Shown: in pieces, positions 24,946-32,486 of the stretch | Layout of the letters: the number at the start of each line of letters is the position of its first letter | Numbering within the stretch: the stretch's first letter is position 1 | From: Dermatobacter hominis | GTDB lineage: Bacteria > Actinomycetota > Acidimicrobiia > Acidimicrobiales > Microtrichaceae | Direction of reading: 5' to 3' | Length of the DNA: 64,000 nt | Assembly (NCBI RefSeq): GCF_020715685.1 | Contig: NZ_CP085840.1 | Span: 1,798,001 to 1,862,000, forward strand | The notes under the pieces: model-generated | The model's database searches: none | The model's input: the letters and a program-made list of their open reading frames with translations, nothing else | What the model was told of the DNA's origin: nothing | Made by a program: the position numbers and the translations under genes

Positions 24946-24982
24946 CGCCGACCACCGAGCGCTGATCATCGAGCGCCCGGTC

Positions 24983-24998
24983 ACCGGGGCGCCCCGGT
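24983..24998. terminator. 16-bp perfect palindrome between convergent vanX and vanS
   Basis: ACCGGGGCGCCCCGGT at 24983-24998 ends on the first base of the vanS stop codon. It sits in the 52-bp gap between the two convergent operons, so a bidirectional stem-loop terminator is the simplest reading. No T-tract is present. Confidence 0.5.
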
Positions 24999-26137
24999 CA
25001 GCCGGGGATCGCCGGTGCCACCGGCAGCTGCGCGGCGACGACGAGGCCGCCGTCCGGCCGGGGTCGCAGCGACACGGCGCCCTCGTGGGCCCGGGCGATG
25101 CTGTCGACGATCGCCAGGCCGAGGCCGACCCCCGCGTGGTCGCCCCGGATCCGCTGCGTGCCGCGCTGGAACGGTTCCAGGAGCGTCGCCACCACCTGCG
25201 GGCTCAGCGGGTCGCCCGTGTTCTCGACGGTGAGGACGACGGCGGACGGGCCGACCGTGGTGTGCACTCGCACGACGCCCCCGTCGGGGAGGTTGTGGAC
25301 GATCGCGTTGTGGACGAGGTTCGTGACCATCTGCAGCAGCAAGGCGTGCGAGCCGAAGGTGGTGGCCACGTCGCCGGAGGTCTCGATCGCGATCCCGTGG
25401 GCCTCGGCGAGCGGCAGCAGCGTCTCGGCGACCTCCTCGGCGACGAGCGACAGGTCCACGGGCTCCCGGGTGAAGGACCGCTGGCTGGCGCGGCTCAGGA
25501 CGAGCAGCGCCTCCGTGAGGTCGATGGCCCGGGCGTTCACGAAGTGCAGCCGCTCGACGAGCTCACGAGGGTCCGCGTCGGGATCCTTGCGCGCGACGTC
25601 GAGCAGCGTCTGCGTGATCGCCAGCGGTGTGCGGAGCTCGTGCGACGCGTTGGCTGCGAAGCGCTGCTGCTCGGCGACGTGCGCGTCCAGCTGCGCCAGC
25701 ATCGCGTCGAACGCGTCGGCCAGCTCCCGGAACTCGTCGTTGCGGCCCTCCAGCTGGATCCGGTGCGACAGCGATCCGGCCGCGGCCCGGCGGGTCGCGT
25801 TCGTGATCCGGGTCAGCGGGGCGAGCATGCTGCCGGCGAGGATCCAGCCGCCCACGAGGCCGAACACCAGGAGGAACCCCATGGCGATCGCGGCCTTGGG
25901 CGTGAAGGCGCGGATCAGGTCGGAGCGGTTCGGCACGAACGACAGGGGGCCTCCGGGTCCCGACACCGGCTCGGTGACGATGACCTCGGGGACGTAGCGC
26001 AGCAGGAACACCCACACCGCGGCGAGCAGCAGTGCGCCGGCGACCACGAGGAACCCGGCGTAGCTGAGCGTGAGCTTCAGCCGGACGCTCAGACCCGGCG
26101 GCCGCTCCACCTCACCCGCCTGCGTTCGGATCGGCAT
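24998..26137 (-). CDS. vanS: VanS sensor histidine kinase
   Basis: A 379-residue membrane kinase: TM1 about 24-47, a short extracytoplasmic loop of some 34 residues (48-81) and TM2 about 82-103. Next come a HAMP segment (104-155), the H box with H166 (NASHELRTPLA), the N box (QMVTNLVHNAIVHN), and the G boxes ENTGDP and AGVGLGLAIV. The short sensor loop resembles Streptomyces VanS, which detects glycopeptides directly, rather than enterococcal VanS. It overlaps vanR by 26 bp and is transcribed towards vanX. Which antibiotic it recognises cannot be read from the sequence. Confidence 0.92.
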   Translation of the reverse strand: MPIRTQAGEVERPPGLSVRLKLTLSYAGFLVVAGALLLAAVWVFLLRYVPEVIVTEPVSGPGGPLSFVPNRSDLIRAFTPKAAIAMGFLLVFGLVGGWILAGSMLAPLTRITNATRRAAAGSLSHRIQLEGRNDEFRELADAFDAMLAQLDAHVAEQQRFAANASHELRTPLAITQTLLDVARKDPDADPRELVERLHFVNARAIDLTEALLVLSRASQRSFTREPVDLSLVAEEVAETLLPLAEAHGIAIETSGDVATTFGSHALLLQMVTNLVHNAIVHNLPDGGVVRVHTTVGPSAVVLTVENTGDPLSPQVVATLLEPFQRGTQRIRGDHAGVGLGLAIVDSIARAHEGAVSLRPRPDGGLVVAAQLPVAPAIPG

Positions 26138-26789
26138 CGATGCGGTACCCCACCCCCGGCACGGTGGCGATGATCCACGGCTCGCCCATCCGCTTCCGAA
26201 GCGCCGAGACGGTGATCCGGACCGCGTTGGTGAAGGGATCCGCGTTCGCGTCCCACGCCCGCTCCAGCAGCTCCTCGGCGCTGACGACCCCGCCGTCGGC
26301 CGCCACGAGGACCTCGAGCACGGCGAACTGCTTGCGCGTCAGGGCGACGTAGCGCCCGTCCCGGTACACCTCGCGGCGGAACGGATCGAGGCGGAGCCCG
26401 GCGATCTCGCGGATCGGGGGCCGGTGGTGCGCACGCCGCCGGTCGAGCGCCCGCAGCCGGAGCACGAGCTCCTGCAGCTCGAACGGCTTCGTGAGGTAGT
26501 CGTCGGCACCGAGCTCGAACCCGGACGCCTTGTCGTCGAGCCGGTCGGCGGCGGTGAGCATCAGGATCGGCATGCCGGAGCCCGAGGCGATGATGCTCGC
26601 CGCCACCTCGTCGCCCGAGGGACCGGGGATGTCGCGGTCGAGGACCGCGATGTCGTACGAGTTCACGCGCAGGAGCTCGAGGGCCGTCTCGCCGTCGCCC
26701 GCGACGTCGGCGGCGATCGCCTCGAGGCGCAGACCGTCGCGGATCGCCGCGGCCATGTAGGGCTCGTCCTCCACGACCAGCACTCGCAC
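26112..26789 (-). CDS. vanR: VanR response regulator (OmpR family)
   Basis: A 225-residue OmpR/PhoB-type regulator. The receiver domain has E7/D8, phospho-acceptor D51 in IAVLDRDIPGPSGDE, and LTAADRLDDKASGFELGADDYLTKPFELQEL; the C-terminal winged helix includes TRKQFAVLEVLVAADGG and NAVRITVSALRKRMG. Its likeness to Streptomyces VanR is very high over long stretches (AYDIAVL-type region, RREVYRDGRYVALTRKQF). The start is GTG 26789. A candidate binding box lies about 23 bp upstream, suggesting autoregulation. It should activate vanHAX when VanS signals. Confidence 0.95.
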   Translation of the reverse strand: MRVLVVEDEPYMAAAIRDGLRLEAIAADVAGDGETALELLRVNSYDIAVLDRDIPGPSGDEVAASIIASGSGMPILMLTAADRLDDKASGFELGADDYLTKPFELQELVLRLRALDRRRAHHRPPIREIAGLRLDPFRREVYRDGRYVALTRKQFAVLEVLVAADGGVVSAEELLERAWDANADPFTNAVRITVSALRKRMGEPWIIATVPGVGYRIDADPNAGG

Positions 26790-26811
26790 CCCGTCAGGCT
26801 AGGAGGCGGCA

Positions 26812-26829
26812 CATATCGTCGACGTACCG
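26812..26829. promoter_or_regulatory. Candidate VanR box upstream of vanR
   Basis: CATATCG at 26812-26818 and CGTACCG at 26823-26829 are 11 bp apart, the same bipartite pattern as CATATCG-N4-CGTATCG in front of vanH. Relative to the gene the box is in the opposite orientation. It is 23 bp from the GTG of vanR. Confidence 0.5.
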
Positions 26830-26967
26830 AGGACGATCGCGTGCCGCCGCCGGGTGCGCGCCGCGGGTCGAGGGCGCGAGGTCGGTGATCTCGCAGGTCC
26901 GTCGTTCTGCCGTCGTCACGAGTTGGTAGGGACGCACTGTTCCACCGTCGAAAGAGGAGGCGTGCAG

Positions 26968-27126
26968 ATGGGCTTCATCCTGTGGCTGATCGCCGTGGTG
27001 CTGGTCATCGCCGGGATCGTGCAGCTGTTCCAGGACCAGATCATCCTCGGGGTCGTGCTGATCGTGCTCGGGTTCGCGGTGGGCCCGGGTGGCTGGTCGA
27101 TCTTCCGCTCGCGCCGCTCCGTCTAG
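26968..27126 (+). CDS. GPGG-motif small membrane protein
   Basis: A 52-residue two-helix protein (LWLIAVVLVIAGIVQLF and LGVVLIVLGFAVGPGGWSIF) containing the VGPGGW motif that names this actinobacterial family, with a basic C-terminus (RSRRSV). GAGGAGG lies upstream of ATG 26968. The function is unknown. It is monocistronic and convergent with a TetR gene. Confidence 0.85.
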   Translation: MGFILWLIAVVLVIAGIVQLFQDQIILGVVLIVLGFAVGPGGWSIFRSRRSV

Positions 27127-27129
27127 GCA

Positions 27130-27795
27130 TCAGGGTCCGAGGAGCGCCGCCCTGGCGCACCGGAGGTACCAGTCCCTGTAGTCCTCGATCGACCACCCGC
27201 TCCGCTCGGCCAACCGGTACGGCTCCAGGCCGCTGAGCATCCACAGCGAGGCGGCGGCCTGCTCGCGCGTGAGGCCCTCTCGCAGCGCCCCGAGCTCGAT
27301 GAGGCGGTCGACGGTGGCGCCCATGCCGAACAGCCGACCTCGCTCCTGCACCTCGAGGAGCGCCGCTGCGTCGGGGTCCGTGGTCGCCGCTTCGGCCACG
27401 ACCGTCAGGATCGGCACGATCCGCCCCAGCAGCTCCGCGCCGAGCTGCGCGTGCAGCTCGAGCACCTCCTGCGGGTCCGTCGCCTCGAGCATCGCCCGGC
27501 CCAACGGCCGTGAGAGCACGTCGACCGGCTCGTCGTCGCCGGCGAGGCGGACGTCGGCGATCTCTCGCAGCAGCTCGGCCTTCGAGCCGAACGTGTTGAA
27601 CACGGTCGGTCGACTGACGCCGGCGGCCGTCGCGATCGAGGCCATCGACGTCGCGACGTAGCCGTCCCGGAGGAAGAGGTCGGCGGCGGCGTCGCGGATC
27701 CGTCGACGTGTGGCCAGCGCCTGCTCGTCGCGCACGGCCGACCGATAGCTCCTGTTGACGGACTCGTCCGTTCGGTTTACCTTGGGTTTAGTCAT
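27130..27795 (-). CDS. TetR/AcrR-family regulator
   Basis: A 221-residue TetR protein with a clear HTH (RDAAADLFLRDGYVATSMASIATAAGV, then SRPTVFNTFGSKAELL). The ligand domain is helical and unassigned. The ATG at 27795 lies inside an inverted repeat (CCTTGGGT...ACCCAAGG) shared with the divergent VOC gene, so autoregulation and joint control are likely. A second palindrome, ACGGAC-TC-GTCCGT, lies within its first codons. Confidence 0.88.
   Translation of the reverse strand: MTKPKVNRTDESVNRSYRSAVRDEQALATRRRIRDAAADLFLRDGYVATSMASIATAAGVSRPTVFNTFGSKAELLREIADVRLAGDDEPVDVLSRPLGRAMLEATDPQEVLELHAQLGAELLGRIVPILTVVAEAATTDPDAAALLEVQERGRLFGMGATVDRLIELGALREGLTREQAAASLWMLSGLEPYRLAERSGWSIEDYRDWYLRCARAALLGP
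27756..27769. promoter_or_regulatory. TetR-type palindrome inside the 5' coding end
   Basis: ACGGAC-TC-GTCCGT is a perfect 6-2-6 inverted repeat within codons 9-14 of the TetR gene, 26 bp downstream of its start. It could be an extra operator acting as a roadblock. Confidence 0.4.
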
Positions 27796-27817
27796 TTGAT
27801 CGTGAGTCTACCCAAGG
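27780..27817. promoter_or_regulatory. Shared operator of divergent TetR and VOC genes
   Basis: CCTTGGGT at 27780-27787 and ACCCAAGG at 27810-27817 are exact reverse complements, extended by TTAG/CTA on the inner sides. The right arm overlaps the AAGGAG ribosome-binding site of the VOC gene and the left arm overlaps the first codons of the TetR gene. Only about 30 bp separate the two start codons. Confidence 0.6.
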
Positions 27818-27824
27818 AGTGGGC

Positions 27825-28241
27825 ATGTTGGACGGCTTCAACCACGTGGCGATCCTCACCGGCGACCTCGAGCGCCTCGAGGGGTTCTACCGGGACGTGT
27901 TCGACGTCGCCGACGTCCGGCGGATGGACGACCACGGACTCCGGCACTGCCTGCTCCGGGTCGGATCATCCTCGGTGCTCCACGCCTTCGAGCAGGACGC
28001 GCCGGCACCCGGTCCGATCTTCCGACGGGGTCGGGTGGACCACCTCGCCCTGAACGTCGCCGAGCGTGACGAGTTCGACCGCCTGCGCCGACGACTCGTC
28101 GACGTCGGGGCCAGCACGGGCGACGTGACCGACTTCGGCGTGCTGCTGAGCGTCACGTTCGAGGACCCCGACGGCATGTTCTGCGAGCTGTGCTGGATGC
28201 GCGACGGCGCCACGCTGGCCGACGCGACCGACTCCGCGTGA
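27825..28241 (+). CDS. VOC-family protein
   Basis: A 138-residue VOC protein: FNHVAILTGDLERLEGFYRDVFDV, HAFEQDAP, VDHLALNVAERDEFDRLRRRLVD and TFEDPDGMFCELCWM. Candidate metal ligands are H7, the H of DHLALN and E in FCELCW. ATG 27825 is preferred to the GTG at 27819 because AAGGAG (27814-27819) then has a 5-nt spacer. It shares a palindromic operator with the divergent TetR gene, which suggests induction by a small molecule it may process. Confidence 0.85.
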   Translation: MLDGFNHVAILTGDLERLEGFYRDVFDVADVRRMDDHGLRHCLLRVGSSSVLHAFEQDAPAPGPIFRRGRVDHLALNVAERDEFDRLRRRLVDVGASTGDVTDFGVLLSVTFEDPDGMFCELCWMRDGATLADATDSA

Positions 28242-28287
28242 TCCCCGCCGATGCCCCGACCTGAGGAAGCAGCGGGGTGCACGACGT

Positions 28288-28303
28288 CCCCCCGATCGGG
28301 GGG
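28288..28303. promoter_or_regulatory. Perfect palindrome CCCCCCGATCGGGGGG
   Basis: A 16-bp perfect palindrome in the 228-bp gap between the VOC gene and the STAS gene. It may end the VOC transcript or bind a regulator; no T-tract follows. Confidence 0.45.
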
Positions 28304-28469
28304 TGACCCCATCACTTCGCGGTCGTAGGGTGGCCCTAGCCCCCTGGTTTTGCGTCCGGGGTGTGGCCGAGGTCGCCGACGACCTCGGAACGACGTCCTC
28401 GGCGGGTCGATCCGCGACACCCGCTTCCCTCGTGCCGAGATGCGCCACCGCACGCGAGAAGGAACCACC

Positions 28470-28766
28470 ATGGACATCAGCACCCAGACCGCAGTGCTCG
28501 ACGACGGCCCCGTCGTCATCGCCGTCGGCGAACTGGACCTGGCCTCCACGCCGGCGTTCACCGCTGCGCTGACCGAGGCGCTCGTGGACGAGCGCCAGAC
28601 GCTCACCATCGATCTGTCGGGCGTCACGTTCTGCGACTCGACAGGACTTCGGGCGCTCCTCACCGCTCCCGGACACCGACCGGTCCGCCTGCGGGCGCCG
28701 ACGACGTCGGTCCGCCGCCTCCTCGACCTCACCGACACAACGGAGCGGTTCGAGATCCTCCCCTGA
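28470..28766 (+). CDS. STAS-domain anti-anti-sigma-like protein
   Basis: A 98-residue STAS protein. The conserved strand-turn-helix LTIDLSGVTFCDSTGLRALLTA places the regulatory Ser in C-D-S-T-G, the phosphorylation site in SpoIIAA/RsbV homologues. It would bind and sequester an anti-sigma kinase when unphosphorylated. No anti-sigma kinase or sigma gene is adjacent. ATG 28470 is preceded by AGAAGGA. Confidence 0.88.
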   Translation: MDISTQTAVLDDGPVVIAVGELDLASTPAFTAALTEALVDERQTLTIDLSGVTFCDSTGLRALLTAPGHRPVRLRAPTTSVRRLLDLTDTTERFEILP

Positions 28767-28781
28767 CGGGCGCCCGAGCCG

Positions 28782-29411
28782 TCAGCCGGACGGGGCCCGC
28801 AGCCCGTCGACCATCAGGGCGAAGAGCCGTTCGGTGAGCGCCGAGCGCTCGTCGGCGTCATCGGTGGCGGAGACGAGCGCGTTGACGAGCCGCACGAGGT
28901 CCTCGGCGTCGACGTCGGTGCGAGCCGACCCCTCGGCCTGGGCGCGCTCGAGCAGCTGGGCCCCGACGGCGCGCATCTGCGCGCACGCCGGCTCGTGCTG
29001 CCCGTCCTCGCCGTCGACGTCGAGCAGGTCGATGACGACCGACCCCGCCAGCCCCTGGCACGCCGACGCGTTCGTGAGGTGCGCTCGCAGCCAGGTCGCG
29101 AGCGAGTCGAACGCGTCGGGCGCGGTCAGCAGCTCGTCGCCCAGTGCGCTGAGTCCGGCGATGCGATCCCGGAACACCGCTTCGAGCAGCGCCTCGCGCG
29201 TCGGGAAGTGGCGGTAGAGCGTCCCGATCCCCACCCCGGCGCGCTTGGCGACGTCCTCGAGCGAGGCCTCGGGTCCGGACCGCTCGAACGCCTCGGTCGC
29301 GGCGGCCAGCAGGCGCGCCCGGTTCCGGGCCGCATCGGCGCGCAGCGGTCGCGCCGCCGGTCCGGCCGCCTCCGTCGCCTCGCTCGTCGTGGTGGTGCGG
29401 ACCGCGCCCAC
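28782..29411 (-). CDS. TetR-family repressor of the adjacent MFS exporter
   Basis: A 209-residue TetR regulator: RLLAAATEAFERSGPEASLEDVAKRAGVGIGTLYRHFPTREALLEAVF (read in pieces) is a textbook TetR HTH, with a TetR_C-type ligand domain. GTG 29411 follows AGGAGG at a good distance. It is divergent from a DHA2-type exporter whose promoter carries a CGGAGG-GTG-CCTCCG inverted repeat, so local repression is very likely. Confidence 0.9.
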   Translation of the reverse strand: MGAVRTTTTSEATEAAGPAARPLRADAARNRARLLAAATEAFERSGPEASLEDVAKRAGVGIGTLYRHFPTREALLEAVFRDRIAGLSALGDELLTAPDAFDSLATWLRAHLTNASACQGLAGSVVIDLLDVDGEDGQHEPACAQMRAVGAQLLERAQAEGSARTDVDAEDLVRLVNALVSATDDADERSALTERLFALMVDGLRAPSG

Positions 29412-29432
29412 GTCACCTCCTGAAGAGAACCG

Positions 29433-29461
29433 TTGCCAAGCGGAGGGTGCCTCCGTATAGT
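29433..29461 (+). promoter_or_regulatory. Promoter with TetR operator in the spacer (MFS exporter)
   Basis: TTGCCA (29433-29438) and TATAGT (29456-29461) are separated by exactly 17 bp. The spacer contains CGGAGG-GTG-CCTCCG (29441-29455), a perfect 6-3-6 inverted repeat, and a third half-site CCGGAGG follows at 29463. Repressor binding would block RNA polymerase directly. Confidence 0.75.
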
Positions 29462-29527
29462 TCCGGAGGCCCCGTCCGTTTTCACGATACCGCTGCGCTC
29501 CCCCCGGCGCAGCCCGAGGAGGGATCC

Positions 29528-31150
29528 ATGTCCGCAGAAGCCGCCGTGCCGGTCGACGTCGACCGGTCGTCCGACACCCCACCCGAGTTCGCCCGCAGGA
29601 ACCTGATCCTCGCCGTCATGTGCCTCGCGCTCGTGATGGTCGTCTCCGGCGTCTCCATGATCACGAACGCGCTGCCGCACCTCGCCGCCGGCATCGGCGC
29701 GAGCCAGTCCGACCAGCAGTGGATCATCGACGCGTACGGCCTGACGCTCGCCGCCCTCCTCCTCCCCGCCGGGGCGCTCGGCGACCGGTACGGACGGCGG
29801 GGTGCGCTCATCGCCGGCGTCGCCGTCTTCGGGACGACGGCCCTCCTGTCGGTCTGGGTCGACACGCCCACGCAGCTCATCGCCCTGCGGGCGGCCATGG
29901 GCATCGGCGCCGCGCTGATCATGCCCGGCACGCTCTCGACGATCACGAGCGTGTTCCCGCCCGAGGAGCGGCCCAAGGCGGTCGGCATCTGGGCGGGCTT
30001 CGCCGGCGCAGGCGGCACGCTCGGCATCCTGATGTCGGGCGCCCTGCTGGAGCGGTTCTCGTGGAGCTCGATCTTCGTCGTGACGGCCGCGCTGGCGGTG
30101 GTGACGCTGATCGGCGTCGTGCTCGTCGTGCCCTCGACGCGGGCCTCCGAGCACGTCGGCCTCGACCCCGCCGGCACCGTCCTGTCGGCCGTGGGGATCG
30201 GCGCCCTCGTCTTCGGGATCATCGAGGGCCCTGTGAAGGGCTGGTCGAGTGCGACCACGCTCACCGGCCTCATCGCCGGCGTGGTGCTCGTCGTGGCGTT
30301 CCTCGTCGTCGAGCTCCGGACCGAGCACCCGCTGCTCGACCCGCGCCTGTTCCGGTTCCGTGGCTTCGCCACGGGGTCGGCCTCCTTGTTCCTGCAGTTC
30401 TTCGCCATGTTCGGGTTCTTCTTCGTGGCGCTGCAGTTCCTCCAGCTCGTGCTCGGCTACAGCACCTTCGTCGCCGCGCTCGCTCTGATGCCGATGACCG
30501 CCGTCATGCTGCCGTTGTCGTCGGTGTCCGGGACGCTGTCGGAGCGGTACGGGCACAAGCTCGTCGGCGGCGCCGGGCTCGCGATCTCAGCGGTCGGCTT
30601 CGCGATGTTCGCCGCCGTCGGGCGGAGCGATTCGTACTGGGGATTCCTGGTGTCGACGGTGATCGTCGGTGCCGGCGCTGCACTGGCGATGACGCCGGCG
30701 ACCAACGCCATCGTCGCCTCGCTCCCCCGTTCGAAGCAGGGCGTCGCGTCGGCGGTCAACGACACGGCTCGCGAGCTCGGCGCCGCGTTCGGCGTCGCCG
30801 TGCTGGGCAGCGCGTTCAACGTCGGCTACCGCGACGACATCGCCGGCGACCTCGGCGGCCTGACGTCCGAGGTCGCACGACAGGCCCGGGAGGCTCCCGC
30901 CATCGCGCTGCAGATCGCCGACGCCGCCGGCGACTCGGCGCTCGCCGACGCCGCTCGCCACGCCTTCTCCTCCGGCATGCGGTACGCCACGCTGCTCGGC
31001 GCGGCACTGCTCCTCTTCGGAGCGGTCTTCGTCTGGGTCCGCGGCGACTCGGTCGAGGACGAGGCCGAGGAGGACGCCCTCGACCGGCCCGAGGACGGCT
31101 CCGGCGACGACCACGCCGCCCAGGCGGACGCCTCGCAGGTCAGCGCCTGA
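29528..31150 (+). CDS. DHA2-family MFS drug exporter (EmrB/QacA-like, 14 TM)
   Basis: A 540-residue major facilitator with about 14 hydrophobic segments. Family motifs include the DHA2 stretch SDQQWIIDAYGLTLAALLLPAGALGDRYGRR (motifs D1 and A) and the motif-C-like AGAGGTLGILMSGALLERFSWSSIF. The C-terminus is long and acidic (about 30 residues rich in Asp and Glu). It should extrude cationic or lipophilic drugs by proton antiport. ATG 29528 follows GAGGAGG. Regulation by the divergent TetR is strongly suggested by the promoter-spacer operator. Confidence 0.92.
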   Translation: MSAEAAVPVDVDRSSDTPPEFARRNLILAVMCLALVMVVSGVSMITNALPHLAAGIGASQSDQQWIIDAYGLTLAALLLPAGALGDRYGRRGALIAGVAVFGTTALLSVWVDTPTQLIALRAAMGIGAALIMPGTLSTITSVFPPEERPKAVGIWAGFAGAGGTLGILMSGALLERFSWSSIFVVTAALAVVTLIGVVLVVPSTRASEHVGLDPAGTVLSAVGIGALVFGIIEGPVKGWSSATTLTGLIAGVVLVVAFLVVELRTEHPLLDPRLFRFRGFATGSASLFLQFFAMFGFFFVALQFLQLVLGYSTFVAALALMPMTAVMLPLSSVSGTLSERYGHKLVGGAGLAISAVGFAMFAAVGRSDSYWGFLVSTVIVGAGAALAMTPATNAIVASLPRSKQGVASAVNDTARELGAAFGVAVLGSAFNVGYRDDIAGDLGGLTSEVARQAREAPAIALQIADAAGDSALADAARHAFSSGMRYATLLGAALLLFGAVFVWVRGDSVEDEAEEDALDRPEDGSGDDHAAQADASQVSA

Positions 31151-31165
31151 GCCGGCCTCCGGAGG

Positions 31166-32398
31166 TCAGGACTCCACCGGCGCATCGGCGACCGGGCTGC
31201 TGCCGATCTCGGCCTCCTCCATGCCGTGCCGCAGGCGGTAGCGCCGCTCGTCGTAGACGAAGACCGCCTCGTACGCGATGACCGCCCAGACCACGACGTT
31301 CAGGAGGATGATCGCGACGAGGGCGTCCACGCGGACACCGACCGCCACCATGCCGACCAGCAGCACCGCCGCCACGAGGCGCTCGACGTTCACGGAACGG
31401 GCGTTGCGGAGGCGGAGTGCGACGTGGGCGAGCAGGTAGAGGGAGGCACCCCCGTACAGCGCGACGACGTGGACGAGGTCGAGCGGTTCCTCGATCTCCG
31501 CGAGCACTCCCTCCATGCCGAACGCGAGCAGCACGATCCCCGCGATCATCGGGAAGTGGAGGAACGAGTACGAGTCGCGCGCCAGCTTCGTCCGGTCCCT
31601 CCCCTCCGGCGCCTTCTGGAGCCGTTGCTCCGTGACGAGCGAGACGACGTCGAAGTACATCCACCACAGCGCCGCGGCGACCGTCGCTCCGAGGCACGCG
31701 CCCACGACGACCGGGGCTGACAGCGCGACCGTCACCCCGGTCCCGATGGCCACGATCGACTCACCCAGGGCGATGATGATCACGAGGTTGTGCCGCTCCG
31801 CGAAGTGCGAGGGCAGGATCGGCCAGCTCGGATCTCCGAGGAGGACCGCGAACCCGTCGACCGCGATGGCGGCGAGCCACAGCGCCACCTGGGCGGCGCC
31901 GGTCGTGAACGTCGACGCGCCGAGGAGCGCGATGACGAGGACGGTGCTGATCGCGAAGCGCCCGACCGCTCGCCGGATGCCGGCCCGGCGTCGGGCCGCT
32001 GACACGTACAGGCCGATGTGCACGAGCCGGACCACGGCGTAGGCCACCGCGAAGTCGGCGGCCCGCTCGCCGAACGCCTCCGGGATGGAGATCGCGACGA
32101 TCAGCAGAGCGACGGTGGCGCCGAGCATCGCCATCCGGACCCAGCCCTCCTCCGGCTCCACCACGCTCGTCACCCAGGCGAACAGCTCCCAGGCCCACCA
32201 GAGGGTGGCCAGCACGAGCAGGGCGTGCCCGACGCCGGCCCAGCCCGGGTTCGCGACCATCGACGCCGTGCACTGCGTGAAGCCCAGGACGAAGACGAGA
32301 TCGAAGAAGAGCTCGATGGGGACGACGGACTCCCGATCGCGCAGCTCGATCGCACCGCCCTGCTCTCCCGGCACAACTTCGGCCGCGTCGTCGTCCAC
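31166..32398 (-). CDS. ltrA: LtrA-family membrane protein
   Basis: A 410-residue, about 10-12 TM protein of the low-temperature-requirement A family. The signature VVPIELFFDLVFVLGFTQ near the N-terminus and AERHNLVIIIALGESIVAIG in the middle are characteristic. The biochemical role of LtrA is unknown; in Listeria it is needed for growth in the cold. The start is GTG 32398. It converges on the MFS exporter with 15 bp between. Confidence 0.92.
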   Translation of the reverse strand: MDDDAAEVVPGEQGGAIELRDRESVVPIELFFDLVFVLGFTQCTASMVANPGWAGVGHALLVLATLWWAWELFAWVTSVVEPEEGWVRMAMLGATVALLIVAISIPEAFGERAADFAVAYAVVRLVHIGLYVSAARRRAGIRRAVGRFAISTVLVIALLGASTFTTGAAQVALWLAAIAVDGFAVLLGDPSWPILPSHFAERHNLVIIIALGESIVAIGTGVTVALSAPVVVGACLGATVAAALWWMYFDVVSLVTEQRLQKAPEGRDRTKLARDSYSFLHFPMIAGIVLLAFGMEGVLAEIEEPLDLVHVVALYGGASLYLLAHVALRLRNARSVNVERLVAAVLLVGMVAVGVRVDALVAIILLNVVVWAVIAYEAVFVYDERRYRLRHGMEEAEIGSSPVADAPVES

Positions 32399-32486
32399 GG
32401 CTCCCAGACCTACCCGCCTGCACGGACCTCCGAACCCGGAGTGCTGCGTGGGGCAGTGACGTCGCGGGCGACGGCGTCGGTCTGCG

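Noticed and set aside
22189..26789. The van cluster as part of a glycopeptide biosynthesis cluster
   Set aside because: No NRPS, P450, halogenase, glycosyltransferase or ABC exporter gene is present on either side within the window.
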